Position numbers and translations under genes: made by a program. The notes beneath the pieces were generated by a model. It ran no database searches, was not told where the DNA came from, and saw nothing but the letters and a program-made list of their open reading frames with translations. Source: SHLQ01 sp964562985 (GTDB taxonomy: Bacteria; Actinomycetota; Acidimicrobiia; Acidimicrobiales; SHLQ01). Taken from it: DNA of 64,000 nucleotides. Each line of letters opens with the position of its first letter. Positions within the stretch are counted from its first letter, which is position 1. Of the stretch, positions 24,688 to 32,458 are shown piece after piece. Location: the NCBI GenBank assembly GCA_964562985.1, contig CAZLWE010000008.1, forward strand, positions 13,587 to 77,586, written 5' to 3'.

Positions 24688-25414
24688 CGGAAGCCCGCCG
24701 TTGACCGGAATCACGTGGCGCATGCACCACATTGGGTACATCGGCGATTGAGTCAACCAGATGAGTGTGCGGTGACGCGCTGAGTGCATCCTCGGCCGCC
24801 GTTCCGGTGCGGACACCAATCACCAGACCGGCTCCCGCACGGTTTCCGGCTTCGAGGTCGGCAGCGTTGTCGCCAACGATCGCAACTTGGGACACGCTGT
24901 CGATGCGCAGCTCAAGGATGGCCTCGAGCAGCAGGTCGGGGGCGGGATGTCCTCGCCGGACCCCATGGGCGGACAAGGTCATCTCGAAGCGATCCACCCA
25001 CCCCATATGGGCGAGCACGGCTTTGCGGACCTCAGGGCTGAAACTCGTGGTTACTGCAAGGAGGACTCCCTCAGAGGCGAGCGAGTCCATCGCGGCGCTT
25101 GCTTCAGGAATCTCGTTGAGGTGAGGGACCTTCGCGAGAACGGCGTCGTCGAAGGCCCATGTGGATTCCTCGGCGCGGACAGGGTCGGTCAACGCCGCGG
25201 TCAACACATCGAGGGTCGGACGTCCGGCCATCGAGGCGATGGTGGCCTGGGCGTCAGCGCTATCGGGGCTCCCAGCACCGATTCCAGCCTCGTCAAGGGC
25301 TGCCGCGTAGGCCCCCTCAACCAGACCGTCGTCGGCGATCAACGTGCCCATCAAGTCCATGATGACGAGCTGGATCGGCGCGCCGGGTGTCGGATGAGTC
25401 GCGCGATCGGTCAT
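24668..25414 (-). CDS. HAD-superfamily hydrolase (phosphonatase-like)
   Basis: 248 aa. Motif I is I-M-D-L-M-G-T-L (nucleophile Asp 20), motif II T-T-S-F-S, motif III the Arg/Lys region near R-R-G-H-P-A-P-D, and motif IV I-V-G-D-N-A-A-D-L. Met replaces the usual second Asp of DxDGT, as happens in phosphonatase-like members, so a phosphonate or phosphoester hydrolase is likely; the substrate is unknown. ATG 25414. Confidence 0.82.
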   Translation of the reverse strand: MTDRATHPTPGAPIQLVIMDLMGTLIADDGLVEGAYAAALDEAGIGAGSPDSADAQATIASMAGRPTLDVLTAALTDPVRAEESTWAFDDAVLAKVPHLNEIPEASAAMDSLASEGVLLAVTTSFSPEVRKAVLAHMGWVDRFEMTLSAHGVRRGHPAPDLLLEAILELRIDSVSQVAIVGDNAADLEAGNRAGAGLVIGVRTGTAAEDALSASPHTHLVDSIADVPNVVHAPRDSGQRRASDERYST

Positions 25415-25483
25415 AGCCACAGACTGTCAGATCGGCGCTCCCGACGCCGACATTGAGTTGAAGTTGGCGTGATCATCGACCGG

Positions 25484-26710
25484 CTATGCGGCGGCGCGGG
25501 TCCTACGAAGCACCGGATCGGAGACTTCGAGCGCCTTGTCGGCGGCCCGGAACACACGCCCGGCCGCACCCGGAGTTTGTCCATCGACGAGGTTGCCCAT
25601 GACCTGCAGAGTGATCTTTGCGATCTGGTCTGTGCCGACCGCCATGCGTAGGCCGGACTTCAGGATCCATGGGTGCCCGATCAGGAAACTGAACCGACGA
25701 CCCGTGCTGAGGAATGCGTCGAAGCGCTCGCCGACCTGCGTGTCGTATCGAGCGGCAGCCGTCGCAGGATTCTCGACGAACAGATCCGAGGCCAGAATTC
25801 CACTTTCCAGGCCGTAGTCGATGCCCTCGCCGTTCATGGGGTTGATTAGGCCAGCGGCGTCGCCGATGGCGACCCAGCCATCGCCGTGGCGACGTTGGGC
25901 GCTCATCGGTAGTCGCCATGCGCGCGGACGTTCGAGGAACGGGCCAAGGCCCCAACTCTCCTGGACCAGATTGCGGTAGTCGTCGAGCAGGCGATTGAGG
26001 TTGAGCTTCTTGAAGCCCTTCATAGTGGACAGGGCACCGGCGCCGATGTTGACGGTGCCGTCGCCAGCGGGGAACATCCAGCCATACCCCGGCACCGCAA
26101 CGCCATGCTCGTCTTGAAGTGTCAGGCACGCTTCGAGGTGTTGGTCGGCGTGGCGGGGCGACTCGACATAGGCACGTATCGCGAGGCCGAAGGGCTCGTC
26201 TTCGACCCGGTCTGTGCCCAACATCTTGGCGACCTTGCCAGGCGCGCCTGCGGCAACGACGGTAAAGGGCGCTTCCCAACGGTCGCCGCCAGCTTCTACG
26301 CCGACCACCTTCCCATTCTCGATGATGGGGAGCGCTTCGGTTTCCCAGCGCACGTCTGCACCCGCCGCCGATGCGGCGTCGATAAGGGCAGCGTCGAGTC
26401 GACGACGAGGCCAGACGGCCCCGTGGTTCGGGAAGCGCGTGCCATCGGGCCAATCCAATTCGCGAACGGTCGAGTTCGCGATCATGCGAAGCCCGACGAT
26501 GTGGTGTGCGTCTTCGAGGGGGATGTCCAACTCGTTGAGCGCAGCGATTGCGCGAGGTGTGAGACCATCGCCGCAGACCTTGTCGCGCCCGTGTGGTGCC
26601 TTGTCGAATACCACCACGTTCACGCCGGCACGAGCAGCCCGAATCGCCGCTCCAGCGCCGGCGGGTCCGGCTCCGATGATCACCATGTCGGTCGTGTGGG
26701 TGGCGGCCAT
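25484..26710 (-). CDS. Geranylgeranyl reductase-family flavoprotein
   Basis: 408 aa. FAD-binding GAGPAGAGAA (13-22), G-D-G-L-T-P-R, and the second FAD motif I-G-D-A-A-G-L-I-N-P-M-N-G-E-G-I-D-Y are diagnostic for the GGR family (menaquinone or isoprenoid double-bond reduction, TIGR02032-like). It could saturate menaquinone side chains or polyprenyl lipids. ATG 26710. Single gene, divergent from the DUF72 gene. Confidence 0.88.
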   Translation of the reverse strand: MAATHTTDMVIIGAGPAGAGAAIRAARAGVNVVVFDKAPHGRDKVCGDGLTPRAIAALNELDIPLEDAHHIVGLRMIANSTVRELDWPDGTRFPNHGAVWPRRRLDAALIDAASAAGADVRWETEALPIIENGKVVGVEAGGDRWEAPFTVVAAGAPGKVAKMLGTDRVEDEPFGLAIRAYVESPRHADQHLEACLTLQDEHGVAVPGYGWMFPAGDGTVNIGAGALSTMKGFKKLNLNRLLDDYRNLVQESWGLGPFLERPRAWRLPMSAQRRHGDGWVAIGDAAGLINPMNGEGIDYGLESGILASDLFVENPATAAARYDTQVGERFDAFLSTGRRFSFLIGHPWILKSGLRMAVGTDQIAKITLQVMGNLVDGQTPGAAGRVFRAADKALEVSDPVLRRTRAAA

Positions 26711-26816
26711 ACATCTAGCTTGCCAGCAGGAATGAGGTTCTACGCCGACTCAACGGGAAACAGAATCTGTGTGATCTGACACCTCGATACCGTGGTGGCG
26801 AGGCTCTGGAGGGGCG

Positions 26817-27668
26817 ATGCGACTGCGAGTCGGCTGTGCAATGTGGACACACCGGGGCTGGTTGGGCCGCGGGCTCGACGCGCAGCTGCCAGCTGGCCAT
26901 GAGCTTGCGGCCTACGCGGGTGTGGTCGGTGCTGTCGAGGGCAACACCACGTTCTACGCCACGCCAAGCGCCGAAACTTCAGCTCGTTGGGCGAGCCAGG
27001 TCGGACCGGAGTTTCGATTCGCGTTTAAGTTGCCGCGGGCGATTACCCACGACCGGCGACTCCGAAATGCTCACGACGAGCTGCGTTCGTTCCTCGATGT
27101 CATGGCGCCGTGCCAGTCGGTGATGGGGCCGGTACTCATTCAGCTTCCGGCGACCTTTGGACCCGAGGACCTCACCGCGTTAGATGCCTTCTTGCAAGCC
27201 GTGCCGGCGGATTTCGCCTGGGCCGTGGAGGTGAGGCATCTCGACTTCTTTGGCGGTGACTCTGAACTCCGCTTAAACGACATGTTGTTCGGCCATTCGG
27301 TGGAGCGGGTGGTCTTTGACTCTCGCGCTGTGTTCGCCGGGCCATGCGTAACCGATGCAGAACGCGAAGCCTTCGCCAACAAGCCTCGGGTGCCCGCGAG
27401 GGCCGTGGCTCTCGGGCAGACGCCGATCGTTCGTTTCATCGGACAGACAGACCCCGACGCCAACCCGGAGTTCTGGGCCCCTTGGGTAGACACGGTCGAA
27501 CGCTGGCTTCGAGACGACCGATCGCCGATGGTGTTCATTCATACCCCCGACAACATCGCGGCGCTGGAGTTAACTCATCGCTTCTATGACGAGGTCCGCG
27601 CTCGGGTCCCTGAACTCGAACCGCTCACACCTTTGGCCGAACCCGCAGAGCAATCGCTCTTCGAGTGA
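26817..27668 (+). CDS. DUF72 family protein (YecE-like)
   Basis: 283 aa TIM-barrel-like protein. The pattern V-G-C-A-M-W at the start, V-E-G-N-T-T-F-Y-A-T-P, F-R-F-A-F-K-L-P-R-x-I-T-H, and V-E-V-R-H near the middle identify DUF72. The biochemical role of this widespread family is not known. Its N-terminus has the common GC-W variant. Lone gene with its own start ATG 26817; convergent with the PhyH gene. Confidence 0.85.
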   Translation: MRLRVGCAMWTHRGWLGRGLDAQLPAGHELAAYAGVVGAVEGNTTFYATPSAETSARWASQVGPEFRFAFKLPRAITHDRRLRNAHDELRSFLDVMAPCQSVMGPVLIQLPATFGPEDLTALDAFLQAVPADFAWAVEVRHLDFFGGDSELRLNDMLFGHSVERVVFDSRAVFAGPCVTDAEREAFANKPRVPARAVALGQTPIVRFIGQTDPDANPEFWAPWVDTVERWLRDDRSPMVFIHTPDNIAALELTHRFYDEVRARVPELEPLTPLAEPAEQSLFE

Positions 27669-27678
27669 GGCGCTGGAC

Positions 27679-28503
27679 TCAGAAACCGCGAAGAGGTAGC
27701 TCCGGGCGTTGAAGCCAATTGTCCGCCGGATACTCCGCAGACGCTTCGATGCAATGCAGGGAGAAAGCAAGCCTCGGGTCCGGCGAGGTGTTTGGTTCAC
27801 TGCGATGGGGGAGGGAGCCGTGAAGCGCGATCAGCGTTCCCGGAGAGGCTTCCAACGGCACCCATCCGTCGCTCGGATACGGCGTGTCGTCGAACGTTTC
27901 CATAGCGGTGCCATCGTCGGGGGTACGGCGGAACCTCGACTTCACGGGAAGTCGATGCCCGCCAGGAAGCGCCCAAAGGCATCCGTTATCAACCGTTGCC
28001 TCGTCGATGGCCAACCAGAACCCAATGACGCTCTGAGGCTCGGTCCACAAGAACGTGTGGTCGGTATGAGTGTTGACCTCGCCACCGATGGTCGGATTCT
28101 TGAAGATCACCATCGACTGCAGCAACAGCGGGCTGTCCATCCCTACGGCCGCAGCGGCCTCTGCGAACGCTCCACTTCGACAAATCATGGAAAAGCCGTC
28201 ATCGAGGTCATGCATCGCATGGCCAATCTTGTTGAGGCTTTGGTCTTTCTCGACGGCGAGGCTGCCGTCGGCGGCGAGACTGCCGTCCTCAAAGAAGAAG
28301 CGAACCTTGTCCCCAGAGTTCACGAAGTAGTCGTCACGACCGTGGCTTTGATCGTCGGTGGAGAAGATCGTGCTGACTCCGCTCGGGTCGAACTCCTCGA
28401 CGAGGGCGTCGATACGGTTCCGTAGCGTGTCGAGTGCAGCGCTATCGAGCGCGTTGGGAAAGACGGCAAAGCCATCGTTCGCGAAGTCGCCCGCGATCGT
28501 CAT
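27679..28503 (-). CDS. Phytanoyl-CoA dioxygenase (PhyH) family protein
   Basis: 274 aa Fe(II)/2-oxoglutarate-dependent oxygenase fold. The iron ligands H-x-D appear in N-T-H-T-D-H-T-F-L-W and the distal His in G-S-L-P-H-R-S; a 2-oxoglutarate-binding Arg follows. Similar to PHYHD1-type proteins; the substrate is unknown. ATG 28503 overlaps the stop of a 49-aa membrane-protein gene (ATGA), so the two form a coupled pair. Confidence 0.87.
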   Translation of the reverse strand: MTIAGDFANDGFAVFPNALDSAALDTLRNRIDALVEEFDPSGVSTIFSTDDQSHGRDDYFVNSGDKVRFFFEDGSLAADGSLAVEKDQSLNKIGHAMHDLDDGFSMICRSGAFAEAAAAVGMDSPLLLQSMVIFKNPTIGGEVNTHTDHTFLWTEPQSVIGFWLAIDEATVDNGCLWALPGGHRLPVKSRFRRTPDDGTAMETFDDTPYPSDGWVPLEASPGTLIALHGSLPHRSEPNTSPDPRLAFSLHCIEASAEYPADNWLQRPELPLRGF

Positions 28504-28649
28504 GCCTGGTCGGGTTCGCCCGTCGCCTCGCGGCGTCGTTGGAGAAGTCGGCCGATGGGAATCGACGCCACGACCACCAGTGAAAAGATCGCGATGAGCA
28601 AGACGATAACCATCAGTCCAATTGCGAACACTCCTACGGCGGTGCTCAT
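28500..28649 (-). CDS. 49-aa single-pass membrane protein
   Basis: An ATG at 28649 gives a 49-residue protein with a hydrophobic helix (residues about 7-33: V-F-A-I-G-L-M-V-I-V-L-L-I-A-I-F and onwards), then a basic R-L-L-Q-R-R-R tail, so an N-out/C-in topology is expected. Its TGA overlaps the ATG of the dioxygenase gene (4-nt overlap). It is too short for common gene callers. Function unknown; it could anchor or couple the downstream enzyme. Confidence 0.65.
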   Translation of the reverse strand: MSTAVGVFAIGLMVIVLLIAIFSLVVVASIPIGRLLQRRREATGEPDQA

Positions 28650-28673
28650 GGTGATGGTCTCGTCGGCGCGGCG

Positions 28674-28763
28674 TTAGCTGTTGCGGCCCATGTTGGGCTT
28701 ACGGCCATGGTTCGCCTTGGAACGGCGTGCCTTGGCCTTCTTCTTTTGGGTGCGCTTCGACAT
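28674..28763 (-). CDS. bL37-like small basic ribosomal protein (29 aa)
   Basis: ATG 28763 to TAA at 28674-28676 encodes 29 residues, 12 of them Lys/Arg, containing the stretch S-K-A-N-H-G-R-K-P-N. As far as I recall, K-A-N-H-G-K-R-P-N is the conserved core of the 24-aa actinobacterial ribosomal protein bL37 described in mycobacterial 50S subunits. This protein therefore probably sits in the large subunit. An AAGAGA sequence lies upstream. It is just upstream of the 49-aa membrane gene. Confidence 0.7.
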   Translation of the reverse strand: MSKRTQKKKAKARRSKANHGRKPNMGRNS

Positions 28764-28817
28764 AAGGTCTCTTAGGTTAGCGGACCCGTCCGCGAAGCGG
28801 TCAGGGAAGTGTTGGTG

Positions 28818-29516
28818 CTAGCCAATTTCCACGGTGAGCGTGAATTCGCCGCTTCCCAATCCAAAGAACGAGCGAGCTTCGATCGAATACAGGCCACCCA
28901 CGGTCGGATCGATGATCACTTGACTGTCAAAGCCTTCCAGCCCAGCACCGTCGGGTGCATCGTCGTTTTCGACTACGGCACCATTTGGGTCGATCACTCG
29001 CAGGATTGGATCGAGAAAGGGGTCGGGTCCTCGAATCACGACGATGTCACCTTCAAGTTCGGCGGGCGCGAGTGGCTGGATTTCGCCAATGGCGCTGTCA
29101 AAGCTCGAAGATGCCTGCGCCACCAAAGGGGTCGTTGGTATCGATGACTTCGACTTCGATGTTGCGGGCAGCCACACAGAATTCGCTGTCCGGGTCTGTG
29201 TCGATGAATTGGGGCGGGTTGGGGGGACGTCTCTGTCATCGTCTTGCTCGGCGAATTGTGGGATCTCAAATGTCTCGTCGTCTTGGTCGCCCGCTACTTC
29301 GGGTTCTGGGATCTCTTCAGCCTCTTCAACTTCGGCGGCCTCGTCCGCCACGTCGTCCTCGGGTTCGATGTCATCCTCGCTACCGGACTGCGATGTGGTC
29401 TACTCGAGAGCTTCGTTGCTGCCCTCGGCCGTTTCCTCTGCGTCTGCGTCTGCGTCTGCGCCACCGCAAGCGGCGGCCACGAGAGTCAACGCGACACACA
29501 CCGCAAACGGTCGCAT
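28818..29516 (-). pseudogene. Acidic lipoprotein gene broken by an amber codon and probable frameshifts
   Basis: ATG 29516, with AAAGGA 7 nt upstream, gives a lipoprotein signal ending V-A-A-A-C (Cys 17) and an acidic linker. Codon 39 is TAG (29402-29400); the same frame then continues with the same acidic composition (S-E-D-D-I-E-P-E-D-D-V-A-D-E-A). Around the C6 run near 29230 another frame reads P-P-Q-F-I-D-T-D-P-D-S-E-F-C-V-A-A, a more structured sequence, until TGA near 29098; the first frame then resumes through a C-terminal beta domain ending E-F-T-L-T-V-E-I-G. So there is one nonsense codon and perhaps two compensating frameshifts. Assembly error is possible. Confidence 0.55.
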
Positions 29517-29619
29517 CCAAGAATCCTTTGCGTTGAGTATTGTCCGTCCTGCGCCCGTCGTTGTGCCAGTCGACCAACAACATCCATTGTTAGTGGCCGT
29601 CATGGGTGACCTCTGCGGC

Positions 29620-30633
29620 CTATGCCACCTTTTGCGTGGTCCACGCAACGAGTTCATCGGCGGTCCAAGTGTTGATGATGTTGTCGGGGTTCACGCCACA
29701 TCGCACCGCCTTGTCACAGCCAAATGCTTGCCACTCGAGCTGCCCGGGAGCGTGGGCATCGGTGTCGATCGCGATGAAGGTGTCCCACTCGACCGCCATC
29801 TCGAGGAGTTCTTCTGGCGGGTCCTGGCGGTCGGGGCGACAGTTGATCTCCACGGCGGTGTCGAACTTGGCGCATGCGGCGAAGACCAACTCTGGGTCGA
29901 ACTCCGATGGAGCGCGGCCCGCGCCGGCGACAATGCGGTTGGTCATATGGCCCAAGATGTCTACGTGGGGGTTTGCAATAGCGGTCACCATGCGCTGGGT
30001 CATCGCCTCCTTGGGCATGCGCATCTTGGAATGCACCGACGCCACGACCACATCGAGGCGGGCCAACATGTCGTCCGCGAGGTCAAGGGTTCCGTCTTCG
30101 AAGATGTCGACCTCCATCCCGGTCAGTACTCGAAACGGAGCCAGCTCATCATTAAGCGCAGCGACTTCGTCGATTTGTTCGGTCAGGCGTTCCTCATTGA
30201 GCCCATGGGCGATCGTGAGCCGTGCGGAGTGATCGGTCGCAACCACGTATTCATGGCCGATCGAGCGCGCTGTCCGCACCATCGTGTCGAGTGATGCGCC
30301 ACCGTCGGACCAGTTGCTGTGCATATGGCAATCGCCGCGCAGCGCGGCACGCAGCTCTTCGCCGCTTCCGACCGGAACACTGCTGCGTTCATCGAGTGCG
30401 GCGAGGTAGCCATCGTCGACGCCCGCGAGCGCCTCGGAGATCACGGCTGCGGTCGACCTGCCGATCCCTGGAATGTCGGTGAGCGAACCCTCCTCTGCTC
30501 GGCGCGCAACCTCTGCGGGGCCCAGTTCAACCGCGGCAGCCTTCGCCTTTACGAACGCCTGCACCTTCTGACGCGGTGCTCGCTCGCGATCGAGCAAGTA
30601 CAGCGCCCGGTCGAGTGCAGCAATCGGATCCAT
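29620..30633 (-). CDS. PHP-domain protein with helix-hairpin-helix N-terminus (PolX C-terminal-like)
   Basis: 337 aa. Residues about 20-85 resemble the HhH region of PolX (L-T-D-I-P-G-I-G-R-S-T-A-A-V-I), and from about 100 a PHP metal site follows: D-C-H-M-H-S-N-W-S-D-G-G, A-T-D-H-S, G-M-E-V-D-I, S-V-H, H-M-T-N-R and D-T-D-A-H. The polymerase palm domain is absent, so it is a stand-alone phosphoesterase or exonuclease-type protein. ATG 30633. Confidence 0.85.
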   Translation of the reverse strand: MDPIAALDRALYLLDRERAPRQKVQAFVKAKAAAVELGPAEVARRAEEGSLTDIPGIGRSTAAVISEALAGVDDGYLAALDERSSVPVGSGEELRAALRGDCHMHSNWSDGGASLDTMVRTARSIGHEYVVATDHSARLTIAHGLNEERLTEQIDEVAALNDELAPFRVLTGMEVDIFEDGTLDLADDMLARLDVVVASVHSKMRMPKEAMTQRMVTAIANPHVDILGHMTNRIVAGAGRAPSEFDPELVFAACAKFDTAVEINCRPDRQDPPEELLEMAVEWDTFIAIDTDAHAPGQLEWQAFGCDKAVRCGVNPDNIINTWTADELVAWTTQKVA

Positions 30634-30657
30634 AGGTCCATCGTACCCGCCGGTCGT

Positions 30658-30704
30658 CAGCCCTATCGGGCCTCCCCCTAACCGAGTTGTCCGCCTAGGG
30701 GATC
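30658..30704 (+). repeat. Diverged copy of the second repeat family
   Basis: CGTCAGCCCTATCGGGCCTC, then CCCCTAACCGAGTTGTCC, closely follows the ppgK-end sequence CGTCAGCCCTAGCGGGCTTC plus CACTAACCGAGTTTTC at 21334. It lies between the divergent polX-like and ychF genes. Confidence 0.55.
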
Positions 30705-30769
30705 ACAACGTCACACCACTTGCTGGGACGCGCCGTTCAATCACCAGGTGCAGATACCCTGGCCGCGGT

Positions 30770-31843
30770 ATGGAGAAATTTGGGTTTGTTGGTCTGCCAA
30801 ACGCAGGCAAGTCATCACTGTTTAATGCTCTTGCTGGCGGTGGAGCTCTAGCTGCACCGTATGCATTTGCGACGACCGACCCAAACGTCGGTGTGGCCAA
30901 GGTGTTCGACCACCGCCTCGACGCGCTGGCAGAAATGTCGGAGTCGGCGAAGACCATCTACGCAAACGTCGAGTTCAACGACATCGGCGGCCTCGTCGAA
31001 GGCGCGAGCCAAGGCGAAGGCCTCGGCAACAAGTTCCTCGCTGGTATTCGGGAAGTCGACGCCATCGTTTTCGTACTTCGGGCGTTTCCCGACGGCGACG
31101 TGCCCGGGCCGACCGACCCGCTCGAGCACCTAGGCATTGTCGAGACCGAGCTCGCGCTCGCCGACCTCGAAACCGCCGAAAAGCAGTTGGAGAAGGTCGG
31201 GCGCGCCGCACGCGTCGACAAGTCCAAGGAGGAAGAAACCGCCCTTCTCGAAAAGGTTGTCGAACTCCTCGGAGAAGGAACCCCGCTCTACCGGACCGAT
31301 TTGAGTAAAGCCGACCGCGAAGAGATCAAGCCGTTCTTCTTCCTCACCAACAAGCCGGTGCTGGCCATGGTGAACATCGGTGAAGACCAACTCGAAGACG
31401 GTGAAACCATCGCAGCGCCGGTTGTTGAAGCTCTCGGTGGTGCCGAAGTCATCGCCACCTGTGTGCAGCTCGAAGCCGAAGCCGCTCAACTCGAACTCGA
31501 CGAGCGCGCCGAAATGTTGGAGGGCCTTGGCCTCGGTGAAGGCGCCATGCCTCGCTTCCTGCGTGCGTCCTATGAACTGATGGGACTTCGCACCTACCTG
31601 ACCACAGGGGAGAAGGAGAGCCGAGCCTGGACGTTCCGAGCTGGCTCGACGGCCCCCCAGGCGGCCGGTGTGATCCACACCGATTTCGAACGTGGCTTCA
31701 TCCGCGCCGAAACCATCAACTGGGAAGAACTCGTCACCGCCGGCTCCTGGCCCGCAGCAAGAGACAAAGGCCTGGTCCGAGCCGAAGGCAAGGACTACAT
31801 CGTCCAAGACGGCGACGTCATGGAGTTCCGCTTTAACGTGTAA
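30770..31843 (+). CDS. ychF: YchF/Obg-family ATPase
   Basis: 357 aa. G1 loop GLPNAGKSS, switch-II segment F-N-D-I-G-G-L-V-E-G-A-S-Q-G-E-G-L-G-N, the variant NxxE-type base motif that gives YchF ATP preference, and the C-terminal TGS-like domain (A-A-G-V-I-H-T-D-F-E-R-G-F-I-R-A-E) are present. A ribosome-associated P-loop protein linked to redox stress. ATG 30770; the last four codons and stop are in a hairpin stem. Confidence 0.94.
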   Translation: MEKFGFVGLPNAGKSSLFNALAGGGALAAPYAFATTDPNVGVAKVFDHRLDALAEMSESAKTIYANVEFNDIGGLVEGASQGEGLGNKFLAGIREVDAIVFVLRAFPDGDVPGPTDPLEHLGIVETELALADLETAEKQLEKVGRAARVDKSKEEETALLEKVVELLGEGTPLYRTDLSKADREEIKPFFFLTNKPVLAMVNIGEDQLEDGETIAAPVVEALGGAEVIATCVQLEAEAAQLELDERAEMLEGLGLGEGAMPRFLRASYELMGLRTYLTTGEKESRAWTFRAGSTAPQAAGVIHTDFERGFIRAETINWEELVTAGSWPAARDKGLVRAEGKDYIVQDGDVMEFRFNV

Positions 31844-31868
31844 CTCCGAAGGAGTGACACGTTAAAGC
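31830..31868 (+). terminator. Stop-codon-spanning hairpin after ychF
   Basis: Arms GCTTTAACGTGT-A-ACTCC and its inverse pair over 17 bp with one A-G mismatch and a GAA loop. The TAA stop (31841-31843) lies in the left arm. Same architecture and loop as 17231-17271. Confidence 0.75.
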
Positions 31869-31871
31869 TTC

Positions 31872-31986
31872 GGCTGATTTCCCGGCTTCGCCCCCAGCTG
31901 TCGCAATCCGTCGCCTAGCGGCTCCTCGATGCTCGGCTGCTGGCCGGAGGCCCCTTTCCGCCCAGGCGGCGGAGCCACCTGGGCTA
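31872..31986 (+). repeat. Intergenic 3'-of-gene repeat, copy 4
   Basis: Plus-strand copy 3 nt after the ychF hairpin, with GGCTGATTTCCCGGCTTCG, CCAGCTGTCGCAATCCGTCG, CTCCTCGATGCTCGGCTGCT and GGCCGGAGGCC; the distal block is changed to CAGGCGGCGGAGCCACCTGG. It is followed at 31991-32040 by a second-family piece in inverse orientation (GTTGTGAGCGCCAGCGAGC, then AACTCGGTTAGAGAGCGAAG). No gene in the gap 31844-32098. Confidence 0.75.
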
Positions 31987-31990
31987 CCCG

Positions 31991-32040
31991 TGCGATGTTG
32001 TGAGCGCCAGCGAGCAACTCGGTTAGAGAGCGAAGCGAAC
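31991..32040 (-). repeat. Second repeat family, inverted piece
   Basis: GTTGTGAGCGCCAGCGAGC is the reverse complement of the end of the 100-bp tandem unit (21613-21631), and CAACTCGGTTAG is the reverse complement of CTAACCGAGTTG at 30685. The two repeat families therefore lie side by side here, as they also do near 17500. Confidence 0.6.
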
Positions 32041-32086
32041 GCAACGCCACCGACACACGGATGGGGCGCGCCGAAGCGCGCAGGCG

Positions 32087-32092
32087 TATTAT
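32087..32092 (+). promoter_or_regulatory. -10 box for leaderless DUF192 gene
   Basis: TATTAT ends 6 nt before the ATG at 32099, the spacing expected if transcription starts at the initiation codon. No clear -35 box and no Shine-Dalgarno. Confidence 0.5.
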
Positions 32093-32098
32093 CGGGGA

Positions 32099-32458
32099 AT
32101 GCCTTGGCTCGTACACGAAGGACGTGTTCTCGCATCGCTTGAACGAGCGGACTCGATACGTGATCGGGCTGTTGGGTTGCTTGGGCGCCGGGAACTTGAA
32201 GGTGCGCTGCTCATCGAGCGGACCAAGGGTGTCCACACCATCGGGATGAAGTTCCCGATCGATGTCGCATTCTGTGACGACGAAATGCGAGTCATCAGCA
32301 TCGTGACGCTTCCTCGCCATCGGGTGTCGAAGTTCGAGCGGAACGCGAAGTGTGTTGTCGAGGCCGAGGCGGGACGTTTCCGGCATTGGCAGGTCGAAGC
32401 TGGGGATCAGCTAGAGATCCGCGGCGACCTCGACGGCGTCATTGAACTCGATGACTGA
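32099..32458 (+). CDS. DUF192 family protein
   Basis: 119 aa. The conserved core T-K-G-V-H-T-I-G-M-K-F-P-I-D-V-A-F-C-D-D and the R-A-V-G-L-L-G-R segment identify DUF192. Usually secreted or cytoplasmic small beta proteins of unknown function; no signal peptide is present here. It overlaps rsmI by 8 nt, so the pair is coupled. Confidence 0.85.
   Translation: MPWLVHEGRVLASLERADSIRDRAVGLLGRRELEGALLIERTKGVHTIGMKFPIDVAFCDDEMRVISIVTLPRHRVSKFERNAKCVVEAEAGRFRHWQVEAGDQLEIRGDLDGVIELDD

Noticed and set aside
29400..29402. TAG in the lipoprotein gene as a pyrrolysine codon
   Set aside because: No catalytic residue is expected there and pyrrolysine is unlikely in this lineage; nonsense mutation or error is simpler.
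29044..30294. Plus-strand 416-codon frame opposite the lipoprotein and PHP genes
   Set aside because: The real signals (lipobox, PHP motifs) are on the minus strand; this is antisense.
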